A stretch of DNA of 64,000 nt. It comes from Litorilituus sediminis (GTDB lineage: Bacteria > Pseudomonadota > Gammaproteobacteria > Enterobacterales > Alteromonadaceae). Below are positions 26,575 through 36,486 of this stretch, one piece after another. Both the position numbers and the translations under genes were made by a program. The number at the start of each line of letters is the position of its first letter. The stretch's first letter is position 1. The notes under the pieces were generated by a model that ran no database searches, was not told the origin of the DNA, and saw only the letters and a list, made by a program, of their open reading frames with translations. Where the stretch lies: positions 3,658,001 through 3,722,000 of the forward strand of contig NZ_CP034759.1 of the NCBI RefSeq assembly GCF_004295665.1, read 5' to 3'.

Positions 26575-27189
26575 TTACCACTTTGCTAGCAGGGTGGGAA
26601 TATTTTTCTTTGGCGTTTTGGCAATTCTTTTTACTAACTCAAAGGGAACATACTCATGCTTAATTTGATTTTCAATGTCATCTAGCATGCAAAGCCAGAG
26701 TTTGGCTGTCATTTGTGCGTCAAATAAGGCGCGGTGAAAGCTACCTTCGCTGGCTAAATTTTTATAGTTAACCAATGTCGATAATTGGTGGTTTGGCGCG
26801 TTGATATTAATCCGGCGAGAAACCAGCAATGAGCAAGCGAACTCGCCAAGGTAGTTTTGACCTATATGATTTAGCTCTGCATCTAAAAATTTTTTATCAA
26901 ATGAGGCATTGTGAGCTAATAAGTTATCGCTGCCAATAAAGTCAGCAAATTCAGCCATCACCTCATGACAAGGCGGCGCACTTTGTAACATGCGATTGTT
27001 GATACCAGTATAGTTCTCAATAAAGCTATTGATACGAAAGCCTGGATTCATCAGTGATTGAAAGGTATCAATAATGACACCGTTATTTATTTTTACTGCG
27101 CCAATTTCGATGGCTCTGTCACCATTATCAGGTGACAGCCCTGAGGTTTCAAAATCGAGCACCACAAGTGAGTTGGCATTATTGTGCAT
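26575..27189 (-). CDS. DnaQ-like 3'-5' exonuclease (DEDDh)
   Basis: A 204-residue exonuclease. Exo I is VVLDFETSGLSP (Asp 12, Glu 14), Exo II is LLAHNASFDKKFLDAEL, and Exo III is FHRALFDAQMTAKLW with the catalytic His and Asp. This is the epsilon-like family used in proofreading or RNA/DNA end trimming. It has no polymerase-binding extension, so it need not be the replicative epsilon subunit. The gene is alone on this strand apart from the small downstream genes. Confidence 0.9.
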   Translation of the reverse strand: MHNNANSLVVLDFETSGLSPDNGDRAIEIGAVKINNGVIIDTFQSLMNPGFRINSFIENYTGINNRMLQSAPPCHEVMAEFADFIGSDNLLAHNASFDKKFLDAELNHIGQNYLGEFACSLLVSRRININAPNHQLSTLVNYKNLASEGSFHRALFDAQMTAKLWLCMLDDIENQIKHEYVPFELVKRIAKTPKKNIPTLLAKW

Positions 27190-27363
27190 AGTTTGCTTGA
27201 GTAAATGATTTTAGCTAACAGTTTAATGATTTATGGCAAGATTAATAGCGATGAGCTGAAAATACACTTATTAACAGTAAAAGGTCTTGATAAACTTGCT
27301 ATTAAAGAACAAGTAAGAGATAACTAGCTGTTCTTGTTAAAGGCATAGGTTTAAAAGCATTAA

Positions 27364-29256
27364 GTGTTAGCAGATATTTTAGCGGGGCCGATATTACGTC
27401 GGTTAACTGAGCAACAATTAGTTTTGTGGTGGGTTACTCCTTATCCAATTCGAGGTGAGTTTTGTTGTTATATTGAAGAGCAAACCGTACTGAATGTGCC
27501 GCTAACCAGTGATAATGTGACATCGTTTCGTGTAGGTGAGCGTGCGTATATTCACTTACTTGATATTGCCATTGAACTGCCAGCTGAAACCTATATAGAG
27601 TATGACTTATTCTTAGCGAATGCTGATCTTGCAGAGCAAGCTATGCTGCCATTAGCAACTACCTTACCTACACTCTGTTATGAGGGCAAACAGCGACCTT
27701 CATTTATTATTCAAGATAGGATTAATAATCTACTGCATGGCTCATGTCGAAACCCTCAGCACCCGAGCCAAGATAGCTTATTAGCTGGTGATGCTAAGCT
27801 GGCACAAACCTTGAACTGCTGTGAGCAAAGGCCTGCGTTATTGATGATGTCTGGCGATCAAATTTATGCCGATCATGTTGCAGGCGCTTTGCTCTATGCT
27901 ATTCACCAAGTTATTGAGTTGCTTGGCTTAAATAGCGAAGAGTTTGTTGGCTGCCAGTTTGAAAACAGTGAGCAAATTTACCAGTTAACAGAGCAGTACT
28001 TTAAACGCGAAGATATTTTACCTAGAGCAGAAATAGCTACGCCTTGGTATAAACCGGGTGGTTCGCAGCCAATTTTTACATCAACTTATGCCCATAACCA
28101 TGTAATAACCTTTGCTGAAGCTATAGCTATGTATTTATTGGTGTGGTCGCCAGCGCTGTGGCAATGTGTTGAGCTAACGGGTTTTTCTGTGCCTGATAAT
28201 TATCAGAAAACCCATCAAAAAGAGTTAGCCGCGTTAACTAACTTTATTGATGGCTTAGATAAGGTACAGCGTTTATTAGCTCATGTACCTACTTATATGA
28301 TCTTTGATGATCACGATGTTACCGATGACTGGAATTTAACCGCGCAATGGGAGCAGGCCGCTTATCAAGATCCGCTAGCCAAGCGCATTATTGGTAATAC
28401 CTTGATGGCTTATTGGTTATGCCAAGGTTGGGGCAATGATCCGAAACGTTTTCAAGGGGATTTTTGGCAGGTGGCAAATGACTACCAACAACAACCTGAT
28501 AAAGCTAATCAAGATGCATTTATCGAGCACTTGCTAGCGTTTTCGCATTGGCAATACACCTTACCTAGTTCACCTAAATTAGTTGTGCTTGATACCAGAA
28601 CTCGCCGTTGGCGCTCGGAGTCTTCACTGGGTGACCCATCAGGGTTGATGGATTGGGAAGCCATGTGTGAACTGCAGCAAGAGTTAATAGGGCAAGATGC
28701 CATTATTTTAGTTTCACCAGCGCCTATTTTTGGCGTAAAAGTCATAGAAGCTATTCAACGGGTTGCGACCTTGTTAGGACAACCACTCGCCGTTGATGCA
28801 GAAAACTGGATGGCGCACCCAGGCTCAGCCAATACCATGCTAAATATCTTTAAACACCCGAAAACACCTAAGCACTTTGTTATTTTGTCGGGGGATGTGC
28901 ACTATTCTTTTGTTTATGATATTGAAATTCGATTTCGTCATTTTTCACCACATATTTGGCAAATTACCTCAAGCGGTATAAAAAATCAGTTTCCACAACC
29001 AGCTATTGGTATTTTAGATAGGTTAAATCGCTTGCTTTACGGGCCTTACTCGCCACTAAACTTATTTACTAAGCGCCGTGCTATGCGTGTTAAAGCACGT
29101 AAAGTTGCCGGCAAAGGCCATCAGCGTTTATTTGATCAAAGTGGTTTAGGTTATTTGGAATTAAACGATGATGGCTCGCCAAGTCATATTTGTGATTTAC
29201 ATGTTGATGGTACAATAACCGAGTTTGTTGAAACCACAGAAGAGCTATTGCCTTAG
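27364..29256 (+). CDS. PhoD-like phosphatase / metallophosphoesterase
   Basis: A 630-residue protein with the metal-site motifs of the alkaline phosphatase D superfamily: HGSCRNPQ, LMMSGDQIYADHV (Asp ligand), YMIFDDHDVTDDWN, and FVILSGDVHYSF near residue 515. There is no Tat (RR) signal peptide at the N-terminus, unlike secreted PhoD enzymes, so it is probably cytoplasmic. The N-terminal 100 residues form a beta-rich domain seen in this bacterial subgroup. The start is GTG at 27364 with only a weak ribosome-binding site. It ends convergently, 10 bp from the cytochrome b561 gene. Confidence 0.85.
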   Translation: MLADILAGPILRRLTEQQLVLWWVTPYPIRGEFCCYIEEQTVLNVPLTSDNVTSFRVGERAYIHLLDIAIELPAETYIEYDLFLANADLAEQAMLPLATTLPTLCYEGKQRPSFIIQDRINNLLHGSCRNPQHPSQDSLLAGDAKLAQTLNCCEQRPALLMMSGDQIYADHVAGALLYAIHQVIELLGLNSEEFVGCQFENSEQIYQLTEQYFKREDILPRAEIATPWYKPGGSQPIFTSTYAHNHVITFAEAIAMYLLVWSPALWQCVELTGFSVPDNYQKTHQKELAALTNFIDGLDKVQRLLAHVPTYMIFDDHDVTDDWNLTAQWEQAAYQDPLAKRIIGNTLMAYWLCQGWGNDPKRFQGDFWQVANDYQQQPDKANQDAFIEHLLAFSHWQYTLPSSPKLVVLDTRTRRWRSESSLGDPSGLMDWEAMCELQQELIGQDAIILVSPAPIFGVKVIEAIQRVATLLGQPLAVDAENWMAHPGSANTMLNIFKHPKTPKHFVILSGDVHYSFVYDIEIRFRHFSPHIWQITSSGIKNQFPQPAIGILDRLNRLLYGPYSPLNLFTKRRAMRVKARKVAGKGHQRLFDQSGLGYLELNDDGSPSHICDLHVDGTITEFVETTEELLP

Positions 29257-29266
29257 CTTTTGTGGG

Positions 29267-29812
29267 CTATTTTTTCGGTAGCATTCTTATTAAGGTGTCA
29301 TCTTTTTGAATATAGTGATGAATTAGTGCTGCTATTGCATGTAAGCCAATGAGGTAGTAGCCAATTTCACCAAGGGTTTCATGGAACTCTTCGATAGCTT
29401 CGGCCAGTGGCTTATTTACATCTATTAAGGCGGGTAACTCTAAACCAAAAAAGGGAATGACTTTACCTTCACCGCTTAAAATTAACCAACCAGCAATGGG
29501 CATAGCTATCATAAAAACATACAATAAAAAGTGACCAACTTTAGCGCCTAATGCTTGGGTTGGCGTTAGTGGTGGCGTTATTTTTGGTGATATTTGTATG
29601 AACTTTAAATACACCCTTAGCGAAACTAACAGTAAAACAAGTAAGCCAAGCATAAAGTGCCACATTTTAAAAAGGTCACGCATCTCTGTGCCTTTTTCAA
29701 ACAGTTGGCGTCCTTCGATTGATGCGAAGACTAAGACCATCAAGGCAGCCATAAGCCAGTGCATCCTTATCGATAGGCTGCCGTAATGGTGTTCGGTATT
29801 TTTCCAGTTCAT
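29267..29812 (-). CDS. Cytochrome b561-family protein
   Basis: A 181-residue inner-membrane cytochrome with four transmembrane helices and histidines in the usual positions: RMHWLMAALMVLV, MWHFMLGLLVLLL, GHFLLYVFMIAMPIAGW and YLIGLHAIAALIHHYI. It probably carries electrons from quinols or superoxide to other acceptors. GAGGTAGATATG gives the start. It lies 33 bp after the chemoreceptor gene and may be co-transcribed. Confidence 0.9.
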   Translation of the reverse strand: MNWKNTEHHYGSLSIRMHWLMAALMVLVFASIEGRQLFEKGTEMRDLFKMWHFMLGLLVLLLVSLRVYLKFIQISPKITPPLTPTQALGAKVGHFLLYVFMIAMPIAGWLILSGEGKVIPFFGLELPALIDVNKPLAEAIEEFHETLGEIGYYLIGLHAIAALIHHYIQKDDTLIRMLPKK

Positions 29813-29845
29813 ATCTACCTCATCGTTATTTAAAGTTTGTAGGTT

Positions 29846-31366
29846 TTAAGTACGTTTGGGAACAAAGGTACTGGCAAGGTCGGCTATTTCATCAACGCTT
29901 TGCTCAAGCAATTGCATCTGTTCTGCCACGTTATCTGTTTCTTGCCAAGTATTTTCAGTACTGTGGGCAATTTGGATTAGGTGGCTGTTAATTTCATTAG
30001 AAACACTTGATTGCTGCTCAGCGGCGGTAGCGATTAAAGAGGCGGCATGGCTCACATTTTGTACTTTTTCTACCACTAAATCGATTTTCTGGTGTGATGC
30101 TTCAGCACTTTCGACACAGTAGTTGGCTTCATCTTTATTTTGATTCATTAACTCAACCCACTCTTCAATGGTAGATAACATAGCCGTTAGTCGTTGATGA
30201 ATTTTTACCGCAGACTCTTGGGTGCGTGATGATAAGGTACGAACCTCATCTGCTACAACGGCAAAGCCGCGACCATGTTCACCCGCTCGTGCAGCTTCAA
30301 TGGCGGCATTTAGCGCTAATAAGTTAGTTTGGTCAGCAATGGACTGAATATCTTCCATTAACTCACCAACGCTATTTGCAGACTGGGTTAAGGTATCAGC
30401 AGAGCTAGAGGCATTCTCTACCGCTTGTGCTAACTGCTTAATTTTACTTGTTGTTTGGTGAATGCCTTGCTGCGATTGTTCACACTGCTCAAAAGTGACT
30501 TCTAATTCGCCTGCGGCGTTAATGGTATTTTGGGCAATCTCTTCAGTAGAAGCCTGCATCTGGTTCATGGCAACGCTGAGTTGCTCAAGCTCTTCTTTTT
30601 GTTGACCTAGGGTTGAGCGTGTTGTGCTTAAGCCTTGGGTTACTTTAGCCATGACTGCTTTTATTGGGCTTGATGCATCAAGGGTTCGCTCTATGATGGC
30701 TTTGATTTTGGTTTTCATTAAAGAGAAGTTGAAATCAAAAACACTGGCTGTGCCTTTACCGAAATAGATTTTACGCGAGATAGAGTCAAACATGGTTTGC
30801 ATTTTTTGCGCGCGGATTGCCGTAGGAATAATATCAGACCAAAAAACAAGAATAGGGGCAATCGCACTTAATGCGGCAATAACAGAAACTGCAAAGCCAA
30901 ACTCAGTAAAGATAAAGCCTTGGCAAAGCAAAGACAGTACCACTAAGAAGATAAATTTATGATTTTTAGTGAATTCAAAAGTGACCCAGTTATTTTCTTT
31001 ATTGAGGGCTTGATAGATATGTTCAGCATTAGTTACTAAGCTAGGGGAGGCGAGTTTACTAATATTTTGATAGCCTGTAACTTTTCCCTTGCTGTATTGC
31101 GGTGTAATAAAAGTATCAAGCCATACACTTTCGTTGTTACGGTTGTTTATGTGCAGTATGCCTTGCCATGAAAAGCCTTTAGCTAAGGTGGCTGATAGCT
31201 CTTCTAATACGGCTTTGGGCATTTGTTGGTGGGTGAGTCTTCTGGTGTCTGTGCTGAGCAGCTCTGATTCATCATAACCTGTGATTTGGCAATAGGCTTG
31301 GTTAACGTAAGTAAAATTGCCGTTTAAATCGGTAACTGAAATGAGCTGTTCTTGACTTGAAGACAT
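29846..31366 (-). CDS. PAS-domain methyl-accepting chemotaxis protein, Aer-like
   Basis: A 506-residue chemoreceptor. An N-terminal PAS domain (about 5-105: [44 protein letters not shown]) is followed by two membrane helices (about 145-190, [16 protein letters not shown] and [17 protein letters not shown]) with almost no periplasmic loop, then the cytoplasmic signalling domain with the conserved hairpin tip ([36 protein letters not shown]). This layout matches Aer-type internal energy or redox sensors. I chose the ATG at 31366 behind AAGGTGG; a GTG three codons upstream is the alternative. Confidence 0.92.
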   Translation of the reverse strand: MSSSQEQLISVTDLNGNFTYVNQAYCQITGYDESELLSTDTRRLTHQQMPKAVLEELSATLAKGFSWQGILHINNRNNESVWLDTFITPQYSKGKVTGYQNISKLASPSLVTNAEHIYQALNKENNWVTFEFTKNHKFIFLVVLSLLCQGFIFTEFGFAVSVIAALSAIAPILVFWSDIIPTAIRAQKMQTMFDSISRKIYFGKGTASVFDFNFSLMKTKIKAIIERTLDASSPIKAVMAKVTQGLSTTRSTLGQQKEELEQLSVAMNQMQASTEEIAQNTINAAGELEVTFEQCEQSQQGIHQTTSKIKQLAQAVENASSSADTLTQSANSVGELMEDIQSIADQTNLLALNAAIEAARAGEHGRGFAVVADEVRTLSSRTQESAVKIHQRLTAMLSTIEEWVELMNQNKDEANYCVESAEASHQKIDLVVEKVQNVSHAASLIATAAEQQSSVSNEINSHLIQIAHSTENTWQETDNVAEQMQLLEQSVDEIADLASTFVPKRT

Positions 31367-31508
31367 AATTATCACACCACCTTAAATTATTTTGCTTACA
31401 AAACGTCACAAGATAATAAGCAAAACTTATTATTGTTTTGAACTGTATCGACAGTAATTGGCTTTTCATAACAAAAAAGTATCGAAAAGCTTTGCTAAGA
31501 TAGTGATT

Positions 31509-32150
31509 TTAAAATCGATAAGCAAGCCCGATAGAAATATTACTATCAAACCAGATGGCATCATTAAAATACGCGCTGCAATTTTCTGCTTGGCAAAATA
31601 ACTCATCGTCATCTTTTACCAGCGAAGCGTACATGCGCACTTCAGTAATAAAAGTTAAATTGTTTGATATATTATGGCGGGTACCAACCGATGCGGTGAC
31701 TGATGGGTATATAGCACTGTCGTTATCGGTATCGAAAAATGCCCCTCCAAGGCCAAAGCCTATGGTGGTGGTATGATTACCGCTTTGCATAAAGGTCACG
31801 CCATTAAAATGAGCGTAGTAAGTGCTAAAGTCATGCTTTGCCCCGCTAGTATCTGTGTAATCTCTATTGATGTAGTTGATTAACACCTGACCTTGGCCTT
31901 GGCTTTTTCTCTGTTTGCTGGTCGCTTCTTGCCAAGCAATCGCCATGGAAAAATTGACCTCATCGGTTACTGAAATATCACTTGTTCTATCACCACTGAT
32001 AAGATCTGGACTAAAAGTGTAGCCAAGCATAGGTGTTAGTTCTATTTCGAGTGCCTGTGCGGGCAGCAGTAATAATGAAAATGTAGAAATTGCCAATGTT
32101 GCAAATTGTGTTAGTCGCTTTGAGCTAGCAGAAAAGCAGGCTATTGTCAT
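31509..32150 (-). CDS. Putative outer-membrane beta-barrel protein
   Basis: A 213-residue protein with a signal peptide (cleavage near AQA-LEI, residue 33), alternating beta-strand pattern and a terminal Phe (LAYRF). AGGAC precedes the ATG. A cysteine pair in a loop (FCQAENCSAY) is unusual for a small barrel. No family name can be given. It is separated from the tail-collar genes upstream by a strong hairpin. Confidence 0.65.
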   Translation of the reverse strand: MTIACFSASSKRLTQFATLAISTFSLLLLPAQALEIELTPMLGYTFSPDLISGDRTSDISVTDEVNFSMAIAWQEATSKQRKSQGQGQVLINYINRDYTDTSGAKHDFSTYYAHFNGVTFMQSGNHTTTIGFGLGGAFFDTDNDSAIYPSVTASVGTRHNISNNLTFITEVRMYASLVKDDDELFCQAENCSAYFNDAIWFDSNISIGLAYRF

Positions 32151-32303
32151 GATAAAAAGTCCTCGGCCGAAAATTCAGTCGTTAGTGAAATGGTAAAAGT
32201 TTGACCTAATAAAAGATAGTTAGTCTTTTGAAAAACATCAAGAAATATGATTTATCTTATTAGGCAGAGTGATTGTCTAGTACAGTATTGTGATTACAGT
32301 GGT

Positions 32304-32340
32304 TTAACCAACAATGCTAGAAATTAGCATTGTTGGTTAA
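32304..32340. terminator. 16-bp perfect hairpin after the tail-collar genes
   Basis: TTAACCAACAATGCTA (32304-32319) pairs fully with 32325-32340 around a 5-nt loop. It lies 10 bp beyond the stop codon of the minus-strand tail-collar gene. T-tracts outside the stem are short. Confidence 0.6.
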
Positions 32341-32350
32341 GGGGGGGATC

Positions 32351-32947
32351 TTAGTTCCTTGATGGGTAAACCCCTTGTAGGGCAATAATACAAGTTAAGG
32401 TATTTGTCGGTGCCATATTGTTATGGGGCTGTGAACCACCAGTGTTACTTATTGCGGTGCTATCCATATTTACATTACTTGTGTTTGTCGTGAAATATTT
32501 GCTTCTTCGCTGGCTGGCAACTACGGCGCTATCAGGTGCTGTGCTGTTTGCTGCGTTGCTCGTTGCCATAACTGTATGTGAATGGTTAGGCATTGTAGCT
32601 GTGCTTAAGGTGTGACTTTCTTCACCAGATTTTTCTCCTAGTCGCCTCGGGGTTAACCCCGGACCATTACCCGCGTGTACCATGATGCGTCCACGCATAT
32701 CGGGTAAGGCAAAAGTTGTTCTACCATCGCCACCATAGATAGTACCAAGGAGTGAGAATAACGCTGAATTCTGGCTTACTGCTAATAGTTGCCCTTCGCA
32801 TTTTGCCCAGCCTCGCGGCGCAAAGTTAAAGGCAACCCACTTCATTTCTCCAAGCATAGGTGACAATGCATCAGTTGTTGCCTGAACGGGTTTACTTATG
32901 ATTAAAGCAACGAAGATTGAAAGTACTGATATCAATAAAGTTTTCAT
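32351..32947 (-). CDS. Secreted phage tail-collar domain protein (paralogue 2)
   Basis: A 198-residue protein with a signal peptide (MKTLLISVLSIFVALI...VQA) and a tail-collar domain of the microcystin-dependent-protein type: GEMKWVAFNFAPRGWAKCEGQLL, ALFSLLGTIYGGDGRTTFALPDMRGR, and HNNMAPTNTLTCIIALQG at the end. It is about 50-60% like the next gene by eye. I chose the ATG at 32947 because AAGGAG lies just upstream; a longer frame from 33052 has no support. No phage structural genes are nearby, so a secreted or surface role is more likely than a prophage. Confidence 0.85.
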   Translation of the reverse strand: MKTLLISVLSIFVALIISKPVQATTDALSPMLGEMKWVAFNFAPRGWAKCEGQLLAVSQNSALFSLLGTIYGGDGRTTFALPDMRGRIMVHAGNGPGLTPRRLGEKSGEESHTLSTATMPNHSHTVMATSNAANSTAPDSAVVASQRRSKYFTTNTSNVNMDSTAISNTGGSQPHNNMAPTNTLTCIIALQGVYPSRN

Positions 32948-32957
32948 GTCAATCTCC

Positions 32958-33548
32958 TTAGTTGCGAGAAGGGAATATACCCTGCAATGCAATAATGCAA
33001 TGAAGCACAGTGTAGGGCTGCATGTTATTATGTGCTTGATTACCACCAGCATTTGTTATGGAATTCCCTGCCATAGCAACGTTGGCATTGTCAGCATAGA
33101 TTTTACTGCGTGAAGGGCTAGCTAGAGCGTTACCTTCAGGGCTAGTAGAATTTGGACTACCATTGCTGGCTCGTTGGCTATGGGTGTGACTAGGCAATTG
33201 GTTGACATTTAAGGTGACTTCTTCTTCGCCCAATTTTTCACCTAAATTTCGAGGTGTTAAGCCAGGGCCTTGACCAGCATGCATCATGGTTCTGCCTCTT
33301 ACTTCTGGCAGGCCAAATGTAGTGCGGCCATCACCGCCATAGGTTGTTCCGAGTAAAGCAAACAAAGCTTGATTTGAAGCGATTGGAAGTATTTGGCCAT
33401 CACAGAGTGCCCAGCCACGAGGTGCAAAATTATAGGGAACCCAAGCAATTTCGCCAATAAATGGCTCATTGGCAATGGCGTTGCTGCTAATCGCTAGGCT
33501 TGATGCTAAGCCAATTGATAATGAAAGTGTTTTTAACGTGTTTTTCAT
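32958..33548 (-). CDS. Secreted phage tail-collar domain protein (paralogue 1)
   Basis: A 196-residue protein with a signal peptide (MKNTLKTLSLSIGLASSLAISSNAIA) and the collar domain GEIAWVPYNFAPRGWALCDG, ALFALLGTTYGGDGRTTFGLPEVRGR, HNNMQPYTVLHCIIALQG. AAGGAG sits before the ATG at 33548; a GTG seven codons upstream is less likely. It is followed 10 bp later by its paralogue on the same strand, so they form a duplicated pair. Homologues in other bacteria are annotated Mdp; their role is unclear. Confidence 0.85.
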   Translation of the reverse strand: MKNTLKTLSLSIGLASSLAISSNAIANEPFIGEIAWVPYNFAPRGWALCDGQILPIASNQALFALLGTTYGGDGRTTFGLPEVRGRTMMHAGQGPGLTPRNLGEKLGEEEVTLNVNQLPSHTHSQRASNGSPNSTSPEGNALASPSRSKIYADNANVAMAGNSITNAGGNQAHNNMQPYTVLHCIIALQGIFPSRN

Positions 33549-33617
33549 GACAGTCTCCTTTTGTGCCACGATAATCCTGCTTTATATTTAACGCGGCAAA
33601 GCGTTTGTTTTCGTTAT

Positions 33618-34307
33618 TTACAGATTAAATTGTTTTCTCTTTCTATACGTGAACATCATTAGCGCCAGCAGCATAAGTACAAGACTACTTGGCTCTGGTA
33701 TACCATTAGGGGGATCTTGCCTTGTTGCAGCAAAGGTTATGTCGTCGATATTGAATAATTGATCAAAACTAGCGCTGGAAAGGGATACGCTAGTAAAGGC
33801 GTTGGCAATGTTATCTACAACTAAGCCGATAAAGAAAGCTTCGCCATCGCCGACATCTATAGGGAAGCCGGTTGATAAGGAAACAGACTCCCCAGCTACA
33901 GTAAGGGTAATATCATCAGCAAAGATTTCATCATAAGCGCCAATAATATACATACCGATAGCCATTTGTGCAGAGCTAAAGCTCATATCAAAGCCATCAC
34001 CACCGAGAAATAGGCCGCCGTCATCTGTACCTAAGTAATTTGTACCCGAGGTAGTACCAGCAAAGTCCTCAACCATAAGTTGAATGCCGCCTAAGTCATA
34101 GTTAAAGGTAACGCCTTGTATCGCATCTCCATCAGCGATTATGTCTCCTGATGTAACCCCTTCAAAATCAATGGTTGTTATATTCATACCACCAATAGCA
34201 AGGTTAAAGTCTGCTTCATTATCAAACGATAATAAGGTGGCTTTTGATTGAAAGGAAAAGAGCACGAGGTAGAGAAAGATTAAAGCAAGTTTTAAGTAAG
34301 TAATCAT
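33618..34307 (-). CDS. PEP-CTERM sorted exported protein
   Basis: A protein of about 229 residues with a signal peptide (MITYLKLALIFLYLVLFSFQSKA) and a beta-rich body full of Gly, Asp and Ser that ends in a PEP-CTERM anchor: IPEPSSLVLMLLALMMFTYRKRKQ (PEP motif, hydrophobic helix, basic tail). Such proteins are processed by an exosortase and often tied to exopolysaccharide. No exosortase gene is in the window. A start five codons upstream (34322) is also possible. The order after it is the two tail-collar genes, with a 69-bp gap. Confidence 0.85.
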   Translation of the reverse strand: MITYLKLALIFLYLVLFSFQSKATLLSFDNEADFNLAIGGMNITTIDFEGVTSGDIIADGDAIQGVTFNYDLGGIQLMVEDFAGTTSGTNYLGTDDGGLFLGGDGFDMSFSSAQMAIGMYIIGAYDEIFADDITLTVAGESVSLSTGFPIDVGDGEAFFIGLVVDNIANAFTSVSLSSASFDQLFNIDDITFAATRQDPPNGIPEPSSLVLMLLALMMFTYRKRKQFNL

Positions 34308-34469
34308 GTGCAAGTCCCGCATTTGTTGTTAGCTGGGAAGGCTAATGCATCAAGTGTACCGTTGCTTAAATATCAATCACTTACTAAGTGTTGTTTAAAA
34401 AAAGCGCTATTAATGTAAAGAAAGCTGACATTGAAAACAATAGACTTTCTCACTTGAAAGTGAGTGATC

Positions 34470-35264
34470 CTAATGAAGGGGGGTTATAGTTTCTTGAAGG
34501 ATTAACCTGAGTATTTCGCCGCCTAATTGTGTGCTATCTAATGGCTTTTTATTGGCTAATTCAGTCAGGGTAATATTGGCTAAATGAGTTTGTTTATGCT
34601 TGTTATCAATTAAGCTATTTATTACTAACTCATTAATAACTATGTTGTTAATTTGAATATCATTGGTTTTTTTGCCGCGTTTGGGCGCATTGTGCTTTGC
34701 CTTTCTTGCTTCGATTGCCGCCGCTGTTTCTTGTCTGTTATTGGTTTGCTCTGGCTTTGTTACAAGTTGAGCATTGAGCTCTGGATGAGCTAAGGCAAAT
34801 TGTTTGGCGCTTAGCGCTGGGTAGTATTTTGGAAAGTCACTGACTAGTTGCTCAGTTATTCTCTCATGTAATTGGCTAAGGTTATTCTTATCGTTTTGCT
34901 GTTCGATAAATACTTCTACTTTATCTAAGGTTATTTTCTCTATGGTAAGGAGGTTCGCTTGTGTTTGTGGTAATAATTGCGCTTTAGCTTGGTTTATTTT
35001 TAACGCGTATTTATCTTGATAGTTTTCAAGGTTCGTTAAGCTGATTTGCTTGAATGTGGCGATGCCAGTATTGGCATCAAAATTTGCGCTTTCTAGGTTG
35101 GTTTTTTGGCCACTGTAATATTGCCCTTGTAAGCTTGCTTGGCTTTTTAAATAGTCATTAAGGGAGCCACTGGCAAGAAACCATGACATTGCACTAAAAA
35201 AAAGTAACAGAGAAAAGGCAAGTATGGCAAGTTTATTCAAGGTGAAGTTCTCTTTTGCGGTCAA
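34470..35264 (-). CDS. Membrane-anchored protein of unknown function
   Basis: A 264-residue protein with one N-terminal membrane helix (LAILAFSLLLFFSAMSWFLA, about 12-31) and a periplasmic part with a beta-strand-rich pattern (KTNLESANFDANTGIATFKQISLTNL, then TIEKITLDKVEVFIEQQ, IQINNIVINELVINSLI). The alternating strand-turn periods recall AsmA/DUF748-type proteins, but I cannot assign the family. The start is TTG at 35264 or TTG at 35240; the latter begins right before the helix. It is divergent from the RND efflux operon (103-bp gap). Confidence 0.5.
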   Translation of the reverse strand: MTAKENFTLNKLAILAFSLLLFFSAMSWFLASGSLNDYLKSQASLQGQYYSGQKTNLESANFDANTGIATFKQISLTNLENYQDKYALKINQAKAQLLPQTQANLLTIEKITLDKVEVFIEQQNDKNNLSQLHERITEQLVSDFPKYYPALSAKQFALAHPELNAQLVTKPEQTNNRQETAAAIEARKAKHNAPKRGKKTNDIQINNIVINELVINSLIDNKHKQTHLANITLTELANKKPLDSTQLGGEILRLILQETITPLH

Positions 35265-35367
35265 TGCCTTATATTTTAAGCTAAGTTGTGGATAGGGTAA
35301 ATGCTATCTTAGTGAAGATAAGTTATAGTTTATTTGTCCAAATTTTCATTTTTCTTTAGAGATATAT

Positions 35368-36486
35368 ATGGCTAACAATAATCCCGTAACTGGTCGTTTA
35401 CCTTTGCTTATCATTTTAACCATTCTTATTGCCTTAGTTGCTTATATGCAGTGGCCGGAAACAGTAAAGGAAAAGAAAAAATATCAGCGAATAGTCGCAG
35501 TAAAAACAGCGAGTGTTGCTTATGATGATTTTGTTGAAAGTGTTGAAGCCGTAGGTACTGCTAGAGCAAATGAGCAAGTGCTTATCACCAGTAAATATTC
35601 AGATTTGGTTGATGAGGTTTATTTTAATGATGGTCAAACCGTTGCTCGTGGCGATGTGCTGGTGCGGCTAAATAACCAAGAAGAGCTAGCTAAAGTTAAA
35701 GAATTAGAAGCTAATTTGTCTGAGTCTGTGGCGCAGTTAAATCGTTTATCTGAGTTACTTAATACTAAGGCAACGTCAAGATCTATCGTTGATCAACAAG
35801 AAGCGAAAACCAAAGCGATTAGCGCTCAGTTATTAAGCGCTCGTACCAAGCTTGATGATTTAACCATTAAAGCGCCGTTTTCTGGTGTGCTAGGATTCCG
35901 AGAAATCAGCCGAGGTGCTTATATTGATGCTGGCAGTGTTATCACCAGCTTGGATGATTTATCAACCATTAAAGTTGACTTTAACTTACCGGAAAGATTG
36001 CTCACTACAGTGCATGTTGGTCAAAAAATTTCAGCGGTTAACAGCGCTTATCAAAAGGTAAAATTTGAAGGGCAAATTACGTCGATTGATAGCCGAATTG
36101 ATGCACGAACTAGAAGCTTAAAAGTTAGGGCTAAATTACCCAATAAGGCGCTTAAATTAAGGCCTGGTATGATGCTGAATATTCAAGTAGTTCTTAAAGT
36201 AGATAAGCTTTTGCAGTTGCCAGAAAGCACTATCATTCCGATTGAAGATAAACACTACGTTTTTGTCGTGCAAGATGATGTTGCTTATCGAAAAGAGGTA
36301 GAAATTGGTCGTCGCCACCCAGGTATTGTAGAAATAATATCGGGTGTGCAGGCGGGTGAGCAAATAGTACAAGAAGGGGCGCTTAAACTACGTGATGGTG
36401 CTCATGTTAAAGTAATTGCTCATGATGGTAAGCTAGTTGAGGATAAACAAAGCGACTTAGCTAAGAAAGATGGAGGCAAAGCCTAG
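35368..36486 (+). CDS. RND efflux periplasmic adaptor subunit (MFP)
   Basis: A 372-residue membrane-fusion protein with an N-terminal membrane anchor (LPLLIILTILIALVAYMQW), a biotinyl-lipoyl half-motif (SDLVDEVYFNDGQTVARGDVLVRLN), a coiled-coil hairpin (about 110-155) and the beta-barrel segment (FSGVLGFREISRGAYIDAGSVITSL, TRSLKVRAKLPN, LRPGMMLNIQVVL). It links the inner-membrane pump to an outer-membrane channel. Its stop overlaps the GTG of the pump gene by one base, so the pair is coupled. No TolC-like gene is nearby. Confidence 0.93.
   Translation: MANNNPVTGRLPLLIILTILIALVAYMQWPETVKEKKKYQRIVAVKTASVAYDDFVESVEAVGTARANEQVLITSKYSDLVDEVYFNDGQTVARGDVLVRLNNQEELAKVKELEANLSESVAQLNRLSELLNTKATSRSIVDQQEAKTKAISAQLLSARTKLDDLTIKAPFSGVLGFREISRGAYIDAGSVITSLDDLSTIKVDFNLPERLLTTVHVGQKISAVNSAYQKVKFEGQITSIDSRIDARTRSLKVRAKLPNKALKLRPGMMLNIQVVLKVDKLLQLPESTIIPIEDKHYVFVVQDDVAYRKEVEIGRRHPGIVEIISGVQAGEQIVQEGALKLRDGAHVKVIAHDGKLVEDKQSDLAKKDGGKA

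Noticed and set aside
32351..33548. Prophage remnant from the tail-collar proteins
   Set aside because: Both proteins have signal peptides and there are no capsid, tail, integrase or lysis genes around them.
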